Shown: piece by piece, positions 54,197 through 63,858 of the stretch
How positions within the stretch are numbered: position 1 is the stretch's first letter
How the letters are laid out: every line of letters starts with the position of its first letter
Assembly (NCBI RefSeq): GCF_002443295.1
Contig: NZ_BAOS01000022.1
Span: forward strand, 124,001-188,000
Source of the DNA: Candidatus Scalindua japonica
GTDB lineage: Bacteria > Planctomycetota > Brocadiia > Brocadiales > Scalinduaceae
DNA length: 64,000 nucleotides
Direction of reading: 5' to 3'
Position numbers and translations under genes: made by a program
Notes under the pieces: generated by a model
Told to the model about the DNA's origin: nothing
Seen by the model: only the letters and a program-made list of their open reading frames with translations
The model's database searches: none

Positions 54197-54283
54197 GTAG
54201 GATGGGCAAAGCGAAGCGTGCCCATCTATCTGTTCCATCAATAACACCCAAAGATGGGCACGGCAAGCCTTTGCCCATCCTAC
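54197..54283. repeat. REP-like inverted pair between hsdM and hsdS
   Basis: GTAGGATGGGCAAAGCGAAG ... GTGCCCATC (54197-54226) and its inverted form GATGGGCACGG ... TTTGCCCATCCTAC (54253-54283). Each unit folds on itself. The same unit occurs six times around the neighbouring RAYT gene. Confidence 0.85.
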
Positions 54284-54302
54284 AGTGTGTGGGGTATTCA
54301 TA

Positions 54303-55659
54303 ATGACGGGTAGATACCAAGCGTATCCGGAGTATAAGGATTCTGGGGTAGAGTGGTTGGGGGAAGTACCAGAACACTGGGATGTAAAAAAATTAAAATT
54401 TATTGCTAATATTCACCCAAGTAACATTGATAAGAAAACAAAGGATGGTGAACTACCAATAGTTTTATGTAATTATACTGATGTTTATTACAATGATTTT
54501 ATTGATAATTCTATAGATTTTATGAAGGCTAGCGCAACAATAGAACAGATTGAGAAATTCACTCTTCAAGCTGGTGATACAATTATCACGAAAGATTCTG
54601 AAGACCCTAATGATATAGCAATACCAACTTTCGTATCTGAGAACATGCCCGGAGTTGTTTGCGGTTATCACCTTTCAGTGATTAGACCTTTTAATAAATC
54701 TTATAGTGCTTATGTTAAGCGAGTTTTTGAATGTGAGTACGCACGTGCATATTTTGCAACAAGATCAAATGGATTAACTCGTTATGGATTGGGGACATAT
54801 GCGTTAGAAAATGTATTTTACCCACAACCTATTAAAGAAGAAGCGGTGGTAATCGCCAATTTCCTTAACCACGAAACAACCAAAATCGATACCCTGATCG
54901 AAAAACAACAACAGCTAATCAAACTGCTGAAAGAAAAACGCCAGGCAGTGATTAGCCATGTCGTTACCAAAGGTTTAAATCCCGATGTCGCCATGAAGGA
55001 TTCTGGTGTTGAGTGGTTGGGGGGGGGTGCCGGAGCATTGGGGTGTTTCTTCTTTAGGTTATTATGCAAACATTTCTACTGGTGCAACTCCTGACCGATC
55101 TAAGAAGGAGTACTGGGGTGGCGATATTCCGTGGATTAAAACTGGAGAAGTTAAATATAAAGAAATTCTTGAAACAGAGGAACATATTACACCAGAAGGT
55201 GTATGTAATTCGGCAGTAACAATTTCACCGCCTGGTACTTTATTGATGGCTATGTATGGACAAGGTGTTACGCGAGGCCGTGTTGCTATATTAGGTGTCT
55301 CCGCAACTTATAACCAAGCCTGCGCAGCGATTACTCCAAAAGAAACAATGTGGAATAAATATTTACGTTATTTCTTTATAGCGGCCTATCATGCAATTAG
55401 AGACGGTGGTAACGAAACAAGTCAGATGAACCTTAATGCAGATATTGTAAGTAAATTTAAGATTACAATACCAGAAATTAATGAGCAGCATCAAATAGTT
55501 AAATATCTAGATTTTGAACTGGAGAGATTTGATAAGTTAATCAAAAAAGCAGTTGATGCTATTAAGTTAATGCAAGAACGCCGCACAGCCCTAATCTCCG
55601 CCGCCGTTACCGGAAAGATAGACGTTCGCAAATGGAAGCCCCCGGAACAAAATAAATAA
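54303..55659 (+). pseudogene. hsdS: Type I specificity subunit HsdS, frame-broken at a poly-G tract
   Basis: The first part (54303-55094) has one target-recognition domain after EYKDSGVEWLGEVPEHW and the central helical repeat (NFLNHETTKIDTLIEKQQQL). It then reads DSGVEWLGGGAGALGCF because of nine G at 55019-55027. The second TRD (VPEHWGVSSLGYYANISTGA ... NEQHQIVKYLDFELERFDKL) is in the +1 frame. Eight G would give one 451-residue protein of normal size. The half-subunit alone may still dimerise, as known for truncated HsdS. Type I hsdS phase variation by poly-G is established in Neisseria (NgoAV). Confidence 0.85.
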
Positions 55660-55662
55660 AAT

Positions 55663-55838
55663 GTAGGATGGGCAAAGGCGATAGCCGTGCCCATCAATCC
55701 AATAAAATAAAATCACACGGGTCAAGAAGACGGTATGGCGATATAAGGGAGATGTTGCGTTATGGTGATCAAATGGGTGGGTGCGGGATGATGGAAGAAG
55801 ACGAATATGATGGGCACGCTTCGCTTTGCCCATCCTAC
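55663..55838. repeat. REP-like pair between hsdS and the RAYT gene
   Basis: One unit GTAGGATGGGCAAAGGCGAT...GTGCCCATC at 55663-55695 and an inverted one GATGGGCACGCTTCGC...CCCATCCTAC at 55809-55838. Confidence 0.85.
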
Positions 55839-55898
55839 ATTTTGCCTACGGTTTGCCCATAATACGGTTTGGTTATTTGGTGTTAATTGAGGTACAAC

Positions 55899-56417
55899 AT
55901 GGAATATCGGCGTTTTTATCAATCGGGTGCGATCTATTTCTTTACGGTCGTGACGGAGAATCGGGAACCTCTATTAATTGATAATATAGAACGGTTGCGT
56001 GCCGCCTTTCGTCTATGTATGTCTCGTTACCCCTTTGAAATTGAGGCGATTGTGGTGTTACCGGATCATCTGCACACATTATGGAAACTGCCTGAAGGTG
56101 ACAAAGATTTTTCCCGACGCTGGATGGTGATTAAACGTAAATTTTCATCCGGCCTTCCCTGTGGGTCTGTAAACGCTTCCAAGGCCAGAAAACGGGAGAA
56201 GGGTATCTGGCAACGGCGTTTCTGGGAACATTATATCCGCGATGAGGAGGATTGGAGAAGACATGTGGATTATATCCACTTTAATCCTGTTAAACATGGT
56301 TATGTTTCTGAACCTCAGGATTGGCCATATAGTTCATATCCTCAAGCTGTTCGTAAGGGTTGGTATGAAACAGACGTATTACGTGAAGAAGATTTCAAAG
56401 ATATGGACTTTGAGTAA
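55899..56417 (+). CDS. REP-associated tyrosine transposase (RAYT)
   Basis: 172 residues. Y1/IS200-like fold: IYFFTVVTENREPLL, HUH site VLPDHLHTLWKLPEGD, IKRKFSSG, and the RAYT hallmark IWQRRFWEHYIRDEEDWRRH then YIHFNPVKHGYV. GAGG precedes the ATG at 55899. It should nick at REP hairpins and spread them. REP units flank it on both sides, so it and its substrates are present together. Confidence 0.93.
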   Translation: MEYRRFYQSGAIYFFTVVTENREPLLIDNIERLRAAFRLCMSRYPFEIEAIVVLPDHLHTLWKLPEGDKDFSRRWMVIKRKFSSGLPCGSVNASKARKREKGIWQRRFWEHYIRDEEDWRRHVDYIHFNPVKHGYVSEPQDWPYSSYPQAVRKGWYETDVLREEDFKDMDFE

Positions 56418-56460
56418 TATGTTGCACCTGGGAGTCTCCGGAACAAAACAAGACGGATTT

Positions 56461-56602
56461 GATGGGCACGCTTCGCTTTGCCCATCCTACGGTTTGCTGA
56501 GGTGCGGCGTGGAATATGACGGTTTTATATAACCGGTACAATCTATTTATTTTCGCTGGTGACAAACAATGTAGGATGGGCAAAGGCGAAAGCCGTGCCC
56601 AC
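56461..56602. repeat. REP-like pair between RAYT and hsdR
   Basis: Inverted unit GATGGGCACGCTTCGC...CCCATCCTAC (56461-56490) and a direct one GTAGGATGGGCAAAGGCGAA...GTGCCCAC (56571-56602). Confidence 0.85.
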
Positions 56603-56622
56603 CACAAAAAACAAGAAATATT

Positions 56623-59600
56623 ATGAATGATAAGTCTACCGAAGGCGTGTTTCAAAACGAAATGATCAACCAACTGGTCACCAACGGCTGGTTGTTGGGT
56701 AAGCCTGAAAACTATAACCGTGATCTGGCTCTGTATGAAGAGGATTTGCTGGGTTTTGTTAAAGAGACGCAGGATGGTCAGTGGCAGAAATTTCGCAAAT
56801 TATACCCCAATAATCCTGAGCAGAAGTTTTTAGAGCGTGTTGCTTCACAGCTGAATAAAGCTGATCCCAATGCCGCCAATAAGGAGATGCGTACCTTTGG
56901 CACCTTAGGTGTATTGAGACATGAACTGCGTGATCGCGGCACCCGTTTCAGCCTATGCCAGTTTAAACCGGAGCATGATCTGAACCCGGATACGCTTGCG
57001 CGTTATAAAGAAAACCGTCTACGTGTAGTTCCTGAGTTGGTGTATAGCCCCTGGGCTGATATTTCTGCCCCATCCCAACCTTCCCCCGAAGGGGAAGGTG
57101 ACGAACACCTTGCTCAGACAGGCACAAAAGCCAGGGCATGGCGCATTGATCTGGTATTGTTTATCAACGGATTACCCATAGCAACCCTAGAGTTGAAATC
57201 AGAATTTAAACAGGCGGTACACAATGCCATTAAACAATATAAAACTACCCGTTTTCCCGTTGATCCGGTCACCAAAAAACCTGAACCACTGTTAACCTTT
57301 AAACGCGGCGCTTTGGTCCACTTTGCTGTAAGCCAATACGAGGTGTTTATGACGACACACCTTGAAGGAGAAGAGACTTTCTTTCTGCCGTTTAATAAAG
57401 GTACCAAAGAGGGTGGCGCCGGTAATGATACTCCTGAAGATGTTAACCGGTATGCAACCGATTACTTGTGGAATGATGTTTTACTGCCGGATAATCTGTT
57501 AAATATTCTTGCCCGTTACGTACATCTACAGATTGAAGAGAAAGAGGATTGGGAAGGGCGTAAATCTAAGGTAGAAACGATGATATTCCCCCGTTATCAT
57601 CAGTGGGATGTGGCCAACAAACTCATAGATGCGGCTCGTACCGAAGGTCCGGGGAATAAATACCTGATCCAGCACAGTGCCGGTTCGGGGAAATCTAACT
57701 CGATTGCATGGACGGCCCATCAGTTATCATCACTCTATAATCAGGCAGGAAACAAACAGTTTGATTCGGTGATTATCGTAACTGATAGAAACGTGCTGGA
57801 TGCCCAACTGCAGGATACTATCTACCAGTTCGAGCATGTGGATGGTGTGGTAGGTAGAATCAACAAGGAAGAGGGTGATGGGTCAAAATCTGAAAAACTG
57901 GCCTCTGCCCTGGAAAGCTCACAACCCATTATTATTGTCACGATTCAAACCTTTCCCTTTGTATTAAAAGCGATTGAAAACAGCGTTAGCCTGAAGAAAC
58001 GAAACTACGCGATAGTTGCCGATGAGGCCCATTCTTCACAAACCGGATCTACAGCACGGCAATTGAAAGAGGTGTTGATGATTGAAGGAGGCGCTGAAGA
58101 GGAACTGACAGCAGACGATATACTGGATGCTGCTGTTGCCTCACGTCGCGCTTCCCGTAATCTCAGCTATTTTGCCTTTACGGCAACACCAAAAACCAAA
58201 ACTCTGGAACTGTTTGGCCGTCTACCGAAGCCGGATGAACCACCTTCTAAAACCAATTTGCCGGAATCCTATCATGTATACAGTATGCGTCAGGCGATTG
58301 AGGAAGGTTTTATTCTGGATGTATTGAAAAATTACACCAACTATAAAGTTGCCTATAACCTGGCGTTGGCCATTCAGGGCAAAGATCAGGAAGTGGAAAG
58401 CAAAAAAAGCCAAAGTGAAACTCAACCAATGGGTGCGGCTGCATGACTATAATATTTCACAAAAGGTGCAGGTGATCATTGAACATTTCAGGGATAATGT
58501 GATGGGGCTGTTAGGAGGACAGGCGAAAGCAATGGTGGTGACCAGTTCCCGTAAAGAGGCTGTTCGTTATAAATTGTGCTTTGATAAATATATTACCGAG
58601 AAGGGTTATCAAACCATCCATGCCATGGTGGCTTTCTCCGGTGAGGTGGAGTTTAACGAGAATGATCCAAACACTGAAGGCTTGATTGGAGAAAAGTTTA
58701 CCGAAAACAATATGAATCCTGATCTTAAAGGTCGTGATATGCGTAAGGCATTTGAGTCTAAGGATTATCAGGTGATGATAGTCGCTAATAAATTTCAAAC
58801 CGGTTTTGATCAGCCCAAGCTATGCGCCATGTACGTGGACAAGAAACTCGGTGGTGTTGAGTGTGTGCAGACACTGTCTCGCCTGAATCGTGTCTATCCT
58901 GGAAAATCTGATAGCGGGACATTTGTTTTGGATTTCTTTAATGAGCCGGAAGATATTCTTGAATCTTTCAAACCGTACTATCAAACTGCAGAGCTGGCGG
59001 ATGTATCCGACCCTGATCTGATCTTTAATCTGTTTGATAAGCTGCGAGCTGCCGGTATTTTCCAATGGTCTGAAGTAGAACAGTTTTGCGAGGCATTTTT
59101 CAAAAAGAGTAAAAGTAATGCGGCAATAACCAATATCTGCAAACCTGCAGTAGAGCGTTGGAAGATTCGCTATAAATCTGCTGTGGAGGCATATAAACAA
59201 GCCAAAGAAATATTTGATCGCACCAAAACAAGTGCTGATCCGGTATTAATTGCCAATGCGGAAAACAGCCTTAAGGAGTGTAAAAGAGAAAAAGATGCTC
59301 TGGATATATTCAAAAAGGACTTGGGCACTTTTGTTCGTTTTTACGAGTTTATGTCGCAGATTGTTGATTATGATGATAAGGATTTAGAAAAGCTGAGCTT
59401 ATTCGCACGTAATTTACGCCCTATGTTGCGCGAATCGGCAATCGACGATGATGACATTGATTTGCATAGCGTAGAATTAAGCCACTACAGGCTGACAGCC
59501 ATTCGCCAGCAGAACCTGAGTATTAGTGATAACATCGTGGAATATAAACTGGTGCCCGGAGAAGGGGTGGGTACAGCAAAAGCCAGAGATAAGAAAGAAG

Positions 59601-59908
59601 AGTTAATGTCACAGGTCATCAGTCGTTTGAACGAACTGTTTATCACCGATCAACTCACCGATAATGATCTGGTGAATTATGCCTATACTATCAGAGATAA
59701 GGTCAGAGAAGATGAACTGGTCATGAAGCAGATTACAAATAATACCCCCGAACAGGCAATGTTGGGAGATTTCCCCAAAGCAGTTGATAACGCAGTGATG
59801 GACAGCAGCGAAGCGCATCAAAATCAGATGATGCAACTGTTGTCTGATCCTTCAAAAGCAGCAGGTTTTGCCCGGGTGGTGTTTGATCTGTTGAAATTGG
59901 CAGGTTAA
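56623..59908 (+). pseudogene. hsdR: Type I restriction endonuclease subunit HsdR, one frameshift
   Basis: Nuclease domain with IDLVLFINGLPIATLELKSE (D...ELK), then the helicase: Walker A QHSAGSGKSNSIAWTA, VIIVTDRNVLD, DEAH in IVADEAHSSQTG, YFAFTATPKTKTLELFG, and in the second part VIVANKFQTGFDQPKL with QTLSRLNRVYPGK. The frames (56623-58446, then from 58409) join if one A of the seven at 58402-58408 is dropped, giving 1094 residues, a normal HsdR length. As called the protein lacks half the helicase and could not translocate DNA. Confidence 0.9.
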
Positions 59909-59910
59909 AT

Positions 59911-60123
59911 CTGTGTTATAAGCAGGAAGAGCATCCAGGGGTCCTTGTTCAGGACTGGCATAAAGATAGCCAAAACCTGAGAAAGGTCAGAGCGGCAATA
60001 GAAGATGTACTGGACAAAGATTTGCCGGAGAGTTATGACAGAGTTGAGTTTAAGAAAACGTGCGATCAAAGATATTAGTTAGTGTATGAGTATGCATCTA
60101 AGGGATTGAAGTGGGCTGCGTAG
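59911..60123 (+). pseudogene. C-terminal remnant of a second HsdR-like protein
   Basis: HPGVLVQDWHKDSQNLRKVR then IEDVLDKDLPESYDRVEFKK and TCDQRY, TAG at 60076, and in frame LVYEYASKGLKWAA to a second TAG. This resembles the tail of EcoKI-type HsdR proteins. No start exists. It begins three bases after the hsdR stop. Confidence 0.6.
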
Positions 60124-60445
60124 TATAAGGTTTTACAATTATGAATTATTACGTCGTAACACATACAAGGATACATTTTCTCTTAAGCGAGCAGGACGAA
60201 TTGAATTGACCAAGACAGCATTACAAGATCCGAACAGTGAGAAATATGTAGGTTGGGATAGGAAAAAGAAACGTTACAACAAAAAAAGAAGAGTAACTAT
60301 AGTGATGGGAAATTATGTTGTTATTATACAGCTTACAGGTTCTATCAAAGCGGACTTTATTACTGCGTATCTTGCCGATACCAAAGGACGCAAGGGCCGG
60401 CCGGCAACAATTGACCTGATACGTAGTGGTCCAAAATGGTTATAA
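60105..60445 (+). pseudogene. Fragment of an unknown, possibly toxin-like, protein
   Basis: An open frame without an upstream ATG reads YNYELLRRNTYKDTFSLKRA, GRIELTKTALQDPNSEKYVG, KKRRVTIVMGNYVVIIQLTG and ADFITAYLADTKGRKG. The order (basic helix, LT..AL..P, beta strand, TAY) is reminiscent of BECR-fold (RelE/EndoU-type) RNase domains, but this is only a pattern guess. A TTG at 60206 could start a 79-residue piece. Confidence 0.4.
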
Positions 60446-60992
60446 AAAACCGTCGATTTGCCAGGCTAGTTCGGCGGAAGCCTTTGTAGATTCTACTGCC
60501 ACTGGCAGAGAACGAATTTTTAAATTATATCTTTTTATCGGTTTCTTCAAGAAAAAACTTTATTATTTCAGTAACAAAATCAATAAGATACAGGCTAACA
60601 GTAGTTATTGTTATAACAATTTTTAGGAATCAATATACTATACCTGTTCCAACTATGCCGATCCTATCGAAATGAAGAAAATATTGTAATAGGAATTTGT
60701 GTCCCGTATTCAGAGAAAAACGGGACACAAATAGGTTTGTGTATAGTTGTCAGGACACAAGCTGTTACATAAATGTTACCAAATGCATAGAAGGCTTGTG
60801 GTGTAGGTAGGAACCAGGGTTCACCTATACTCTCAGGATATGGGATGCAGGAATGGGGAAATTCCTCATAGACTTTTCTCCTGTTATGCAATATGGATAC
60901 AATTATCTTAACAATTGTTGAAAAGATTAGTGAAACTTGTCGGATTGATTAATAACAGTGTATAAAACACGTATAGAATTAGGAGAAACAAT
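60446..60992. other. Spacer with a perfect 13-bp hairpin
   Basis: ATTTGTGTCCCGT (60695-60707) and ACGGGACACAAAT (60720-60732) form a perfect stem with a 12-nt loop. It lacks a T tract, so it may be an IS relic rather than a terminator. I see no gene in the stretch. Confidence 0.5.
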
Positions 60993-61334
60993 ATGATAGC
61001 TATTACATTTAACAGAACATATGACACCTACGCGGCAATGATAAACGGTATTTTCCAACACTGCGTGGTTGTCTTTGCGGGAAAACATCCAGGCTCAAAG
61101 GATGAAGAGGTGTATAAGGCTGCGATTTTGACCGCGTTAGATGATTTTACAAAACAGAATAATGATATGTTACAAAAACACAAAAAGGGTATCTTTGCTG
61201 ACCTGGCCAAATATCATGAGGATGGTGCTAACTTAAAAGAAGAAGTTGGTACTGTTGAAGAGCTTATCAAAATAACAATTAATAAAATGGCAGATGGCTT
61301 TTGGCGTCAAGACCTTCAAGCTGATGATTCATAG
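60993..61334 (+). CDS. Small protein of unknown function
   Basis: 113 residues with a good AGGAG site. Helical and charged: NDMLQKHKKGIFADLAKYHE then GTVEELIKITINKMADGFWR. No recognised domain. It stands alone between the restriction island and the ROK kinase. Confidence 0.6.
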   Translation: MIAITFNRTYDTYAAMINGIFQHCVVVFAGKHPGSKDEEVYKAAILTALDDFTKQNNDMLQKHKKGIFADLAKYHEDGANLKEEVGTVEELIKITINKMADGFWRQDLQADDS

Positions 61335-61458
61335 TGCTGATACGGTTAACTTTTGCATATATAAGCGGGCCAGGGCATAACCTTGATTATTGAATATGCA
61401 GGTTTTACTCCGATGGTGTTTGATCCGTTGAAATTGGTCAGGTTAAAAAGGGTGTGAT

Positions 61459-62343
61459 ATGTATCGTATAGGAATAGATCTTGGTGGTACAAAAATTGAG
61501 GGAGTTGTCCTTGACCCTGCAGGTATTGAACTCTTCAGGCAGAGGATTCCAACAGAACAGGAACTCGGGTATGAGCATATTCTTTCTAATATAAAAAAGA
61601 TTTATCATATCATGAGTGATCATATAGGAGGTGATGCACACTCCATTGGTCTGGGCGCTCCCGGTGCCGTATCCCACAGAACAGGAGTTGTGAAAAAATC
61701 AAACACGTTATGCCTTAATAAGAAACCGTTAAAAGATGATTTAGAGAAGATGTTTGGCAGGGAAGTTGAGGTGCAGAATGATGCCAACTGTTTTGCGTTG
61801 GCTGAAGCGTTATCGGGAGCTGCAACCGATGGGAGCCTGGTGTTTGGAGTTATTATGGGCACCGGTTGTGGTGGAGGAATTGTTTATAATGGTAGTGTGA
61901 TTAACGGAAGACAGGATATTGCCGGAGAATGGGGGCACACATCAATTGATCCTGAGGGGCCGTTATGTTACTGCGGTTCAAGAGGGTGTGTTGAAACGTA
62001 TATAAGCGGTGCCGGACTTGAAAGACTTTATGAATCGCAATTTTCTGAAAGGGTTGTGCTGAAAGATATTGTAAATAGATATAGAGAGAACGATTACCAT
62101 TCTGTCAGGTTTATGGAGCACTTTTTTAAACGCTTTGGCAGAGCGTTAGCTAATCTGATAAACGTACTGGACCCCGACGTAATTGTTATTGGTGGTGGGG
62201 TCTCTAATATTGATGAAATCTATACAAAAGGTGTTGAAGAGGTAAGGAAACAGGTTTTCAGCGATAGCCTGGAAACCTCTATTTTAAAAAACAGACTTGG
62301 AGATTCTGCCGGGGTTATCGGTGCGGCACTGATTGGTCGGTAG
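61459..62343 (+). CDS. ROK-family sugar kinase
   Basis: 294 residues. ATP site YRIGIDLGGTKIEGVVLD, catalytic Asp in EVQNDANCFALAEALSG, GTGCGGGIVYNG, and the ROK zinc motif AGEWGHTSIDPEG then CYCGSRGCVETYISG. The GHTSI and ExGH/CxCGxxGCxE set fits glucokinase, fructokinase or N-acylhexosamine kinases. ATP-dependent phosphorylation of a hexose is expected, but the sugar is undetermined. Its upstream region contains a near copy of the hsdR 3' end. Confidence 0.92.
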   Translation: MYRIGIDLGGTKIEGVVLDPAGIELFRQRIPTEQELGYEHILSNIKKIYHIMSDHIGGDAHSIGLGAPGAVSHRTGVVKKSNTLCLNKKPLKDDLEKMFGREVEVQNDANCFALAEALSGAATDGSLVFGVIMGTGCGGGIVYNGSVINGRQDIAGEWGHTSIDPEGPLCYCGSRGCVETYISGAGLERLYESQFSERVVLKDIVNRYRENDYHSVRFMEHFFKRFGRALANLINVLDPDVIVIGGGVSNIDEIYTKGVEEVRKQVFSDSLETSILKNRLGDSAGVIGAALIGR

Positions 62344-62732
62344 GTGTTTGAGGGGAAGTAGCGGTAGAGAAGGAAATTGCGGAAACAGGGGTTACCCATT
62401 GACAGGTTGTCCGAAGATGCACCCCTTCAGACTAAGTCATGAAGCAATATTCACACAATTCCCGGATCAAAACAAGGTCTGATACGATAGCGCGAAACCT
62501 TCCTACTAACAGGACCGACACAGTGAAAATAAAATTTTGTCAAATCGTTATAAAATGTACTTGTTTACCAGCTGATTCTGCTAAAATACAAAACAGCTTT
62601 TATTAAGCCTTAACAGCACACTCCTCAAGCAGTAAAAACCCGACAATAGAAGAATATCTTATTGATGTCACAAAACTTCTGTGAAGAGTATCTTTAAACG
62701 GACTGGAGTCTTCAGGAAAATAGAAAATAACT
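62344..62732. other. Spacer, nothing recognised
   Basis: No plausible frame with a start and ribosome-binding site. Mixed composition suggests decayed sequence. Confidence 0.5.
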
Positions 62733-63281
62733 ATGGGTAGCAAAGTAAATATATTGAGAGTCAACTTGAACATTTCTGACTTAGACCGTAACTATTATCA
62801 GGAACACAAGTTTACTATAGCTCATCAACCACCTGAGACGGGAATATATATAATTGCCCGAATATTGGCGTTTACTCTCAATGCGCATGAAAGGCTCGTG
62901 TACACTAAAGGGACTGACACAAAGCATGAACCTGCCATATGGCAGAAGGATTTAACAGATGCTATTGAATCGTGGATTGAAATTGGAGAAACTGATGTGA
63001 AACGTACACGTAAAGCATGCTCCCGTTCAAAACATGTTATTATCTATACCTATAAAGAAGGAAGCTCCGCTATCTGGTGGGAAAATAAAAGTTCCAAGTT
63101 TAACCTGTTAAAAAATCTGTCCGTAATAAGCCTGCCCGCGCAAGCCCTGGAGGATTTGGCTTTAATGATAGACCGAACAATGGAATGGCAATGCACTATT
63201 CAGGACAGGCACGTCTGGATTATCAACAACGACCGAACTGTTGAGTTTGATCCAATAATATTAAAAGAACAGGAATTATAA
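62733..63281 (+). CDS. yaeQ: YaeQ-family protein
   Basis: 182 residues, the family length. RVNLNISDLDRNYYQEHKFT, PPETGIYIIARILAFTLNAH, EPAIWQKDLTDAIESWIEIG and RTRKACSRSKHVIIYTYKEG are collinear with YaeQ. The family has a PD-(D/E)XK-like fold and was once linked to RfaH suppression. The actual role is not established. The start at 62733 matches the family N-terminus. Confidence 0.9.
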   Translation: MGSKVNILRVNLNISDLDRNYYQEHKFTIAHQPPETGIYIIARILAFTLNAHERLVYTKGTDTKHEPAIWQKDLTDAIESWIEIGETDVKRTRKACSRSKHVIIYTYKEGSSAIWWENKSSKFNLLKNLSVISLPAQALEDLALMIDRTMEWQCTIQDRHVWIINNDRTVEFDPIILKEQEL

Positions 63282-63858
63282 GCAAATTAATGACAGGAAA
63301 ATCTTTTTTTCTTATATTTGGCAGGGAAATCACTGATGCTTATTATGGCCATGTACCTTGCGTGTGCTGTGCTCAATCTCCTGGATGTCTTCATTGATGG
63401 TATTAATGGCAGGCTTATTCCCCAGTCCTCTTCCAGCATGAGACTCTTATCGGGATGGTTGAAGCACTAGGAGTTATCTCTTTCTTTCTTTTCTTCATAC
63501 AACCAGGCCCGGTCGCTTGGCCCCGGCATGCTCTTGGGGTACTTCACCAGCATCGTCGTGAGCTGCGGATATTCAGGCGCACTGTAACCAGACCGGTCAA
63601 ATAAAAGTATGAATTCCGGATCAAGCCGGGAATAACAATGTTCAAACAGTCAGCAAAGAAGTATTCTCAATGTTTATCTGCAAGTCGAAAATCAAGTTAA
63701 TGGGTTTGTACTTGGAACATCGAATGTGTTAGAATTATCAATCCCTGATATTGATTAATGAAAAATAAACATATTGTGATGGTTGATTTTGTTCTCTATT
63801 CTGATTTCACATTTGAATCCTGAGGCATTTTACCATCTTATTAATAAGAAGGAGAAAA
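63282..63858. other. Spacer with decayed sequence
   Basis: A minus-strand frame near 63480-63610 reads LFDRSGYSAPEYPQLTTMLV then YPKSMPGPSDRAWLYEEKKE without a start, perhaps a gene remnant. Otherwise nothing is seen. Confidence 0.35.

Noticed and set aside
54150-54377. 75-residue minus-strand frame between hsdM and hsdS
   Set aside because: It translates the REP-like palindromes.
60695-60732. Rho-independent terminator
   Set aside because: Perfect stem but no T tract on either side and no gene ending close by. Kept only as a hairpin.
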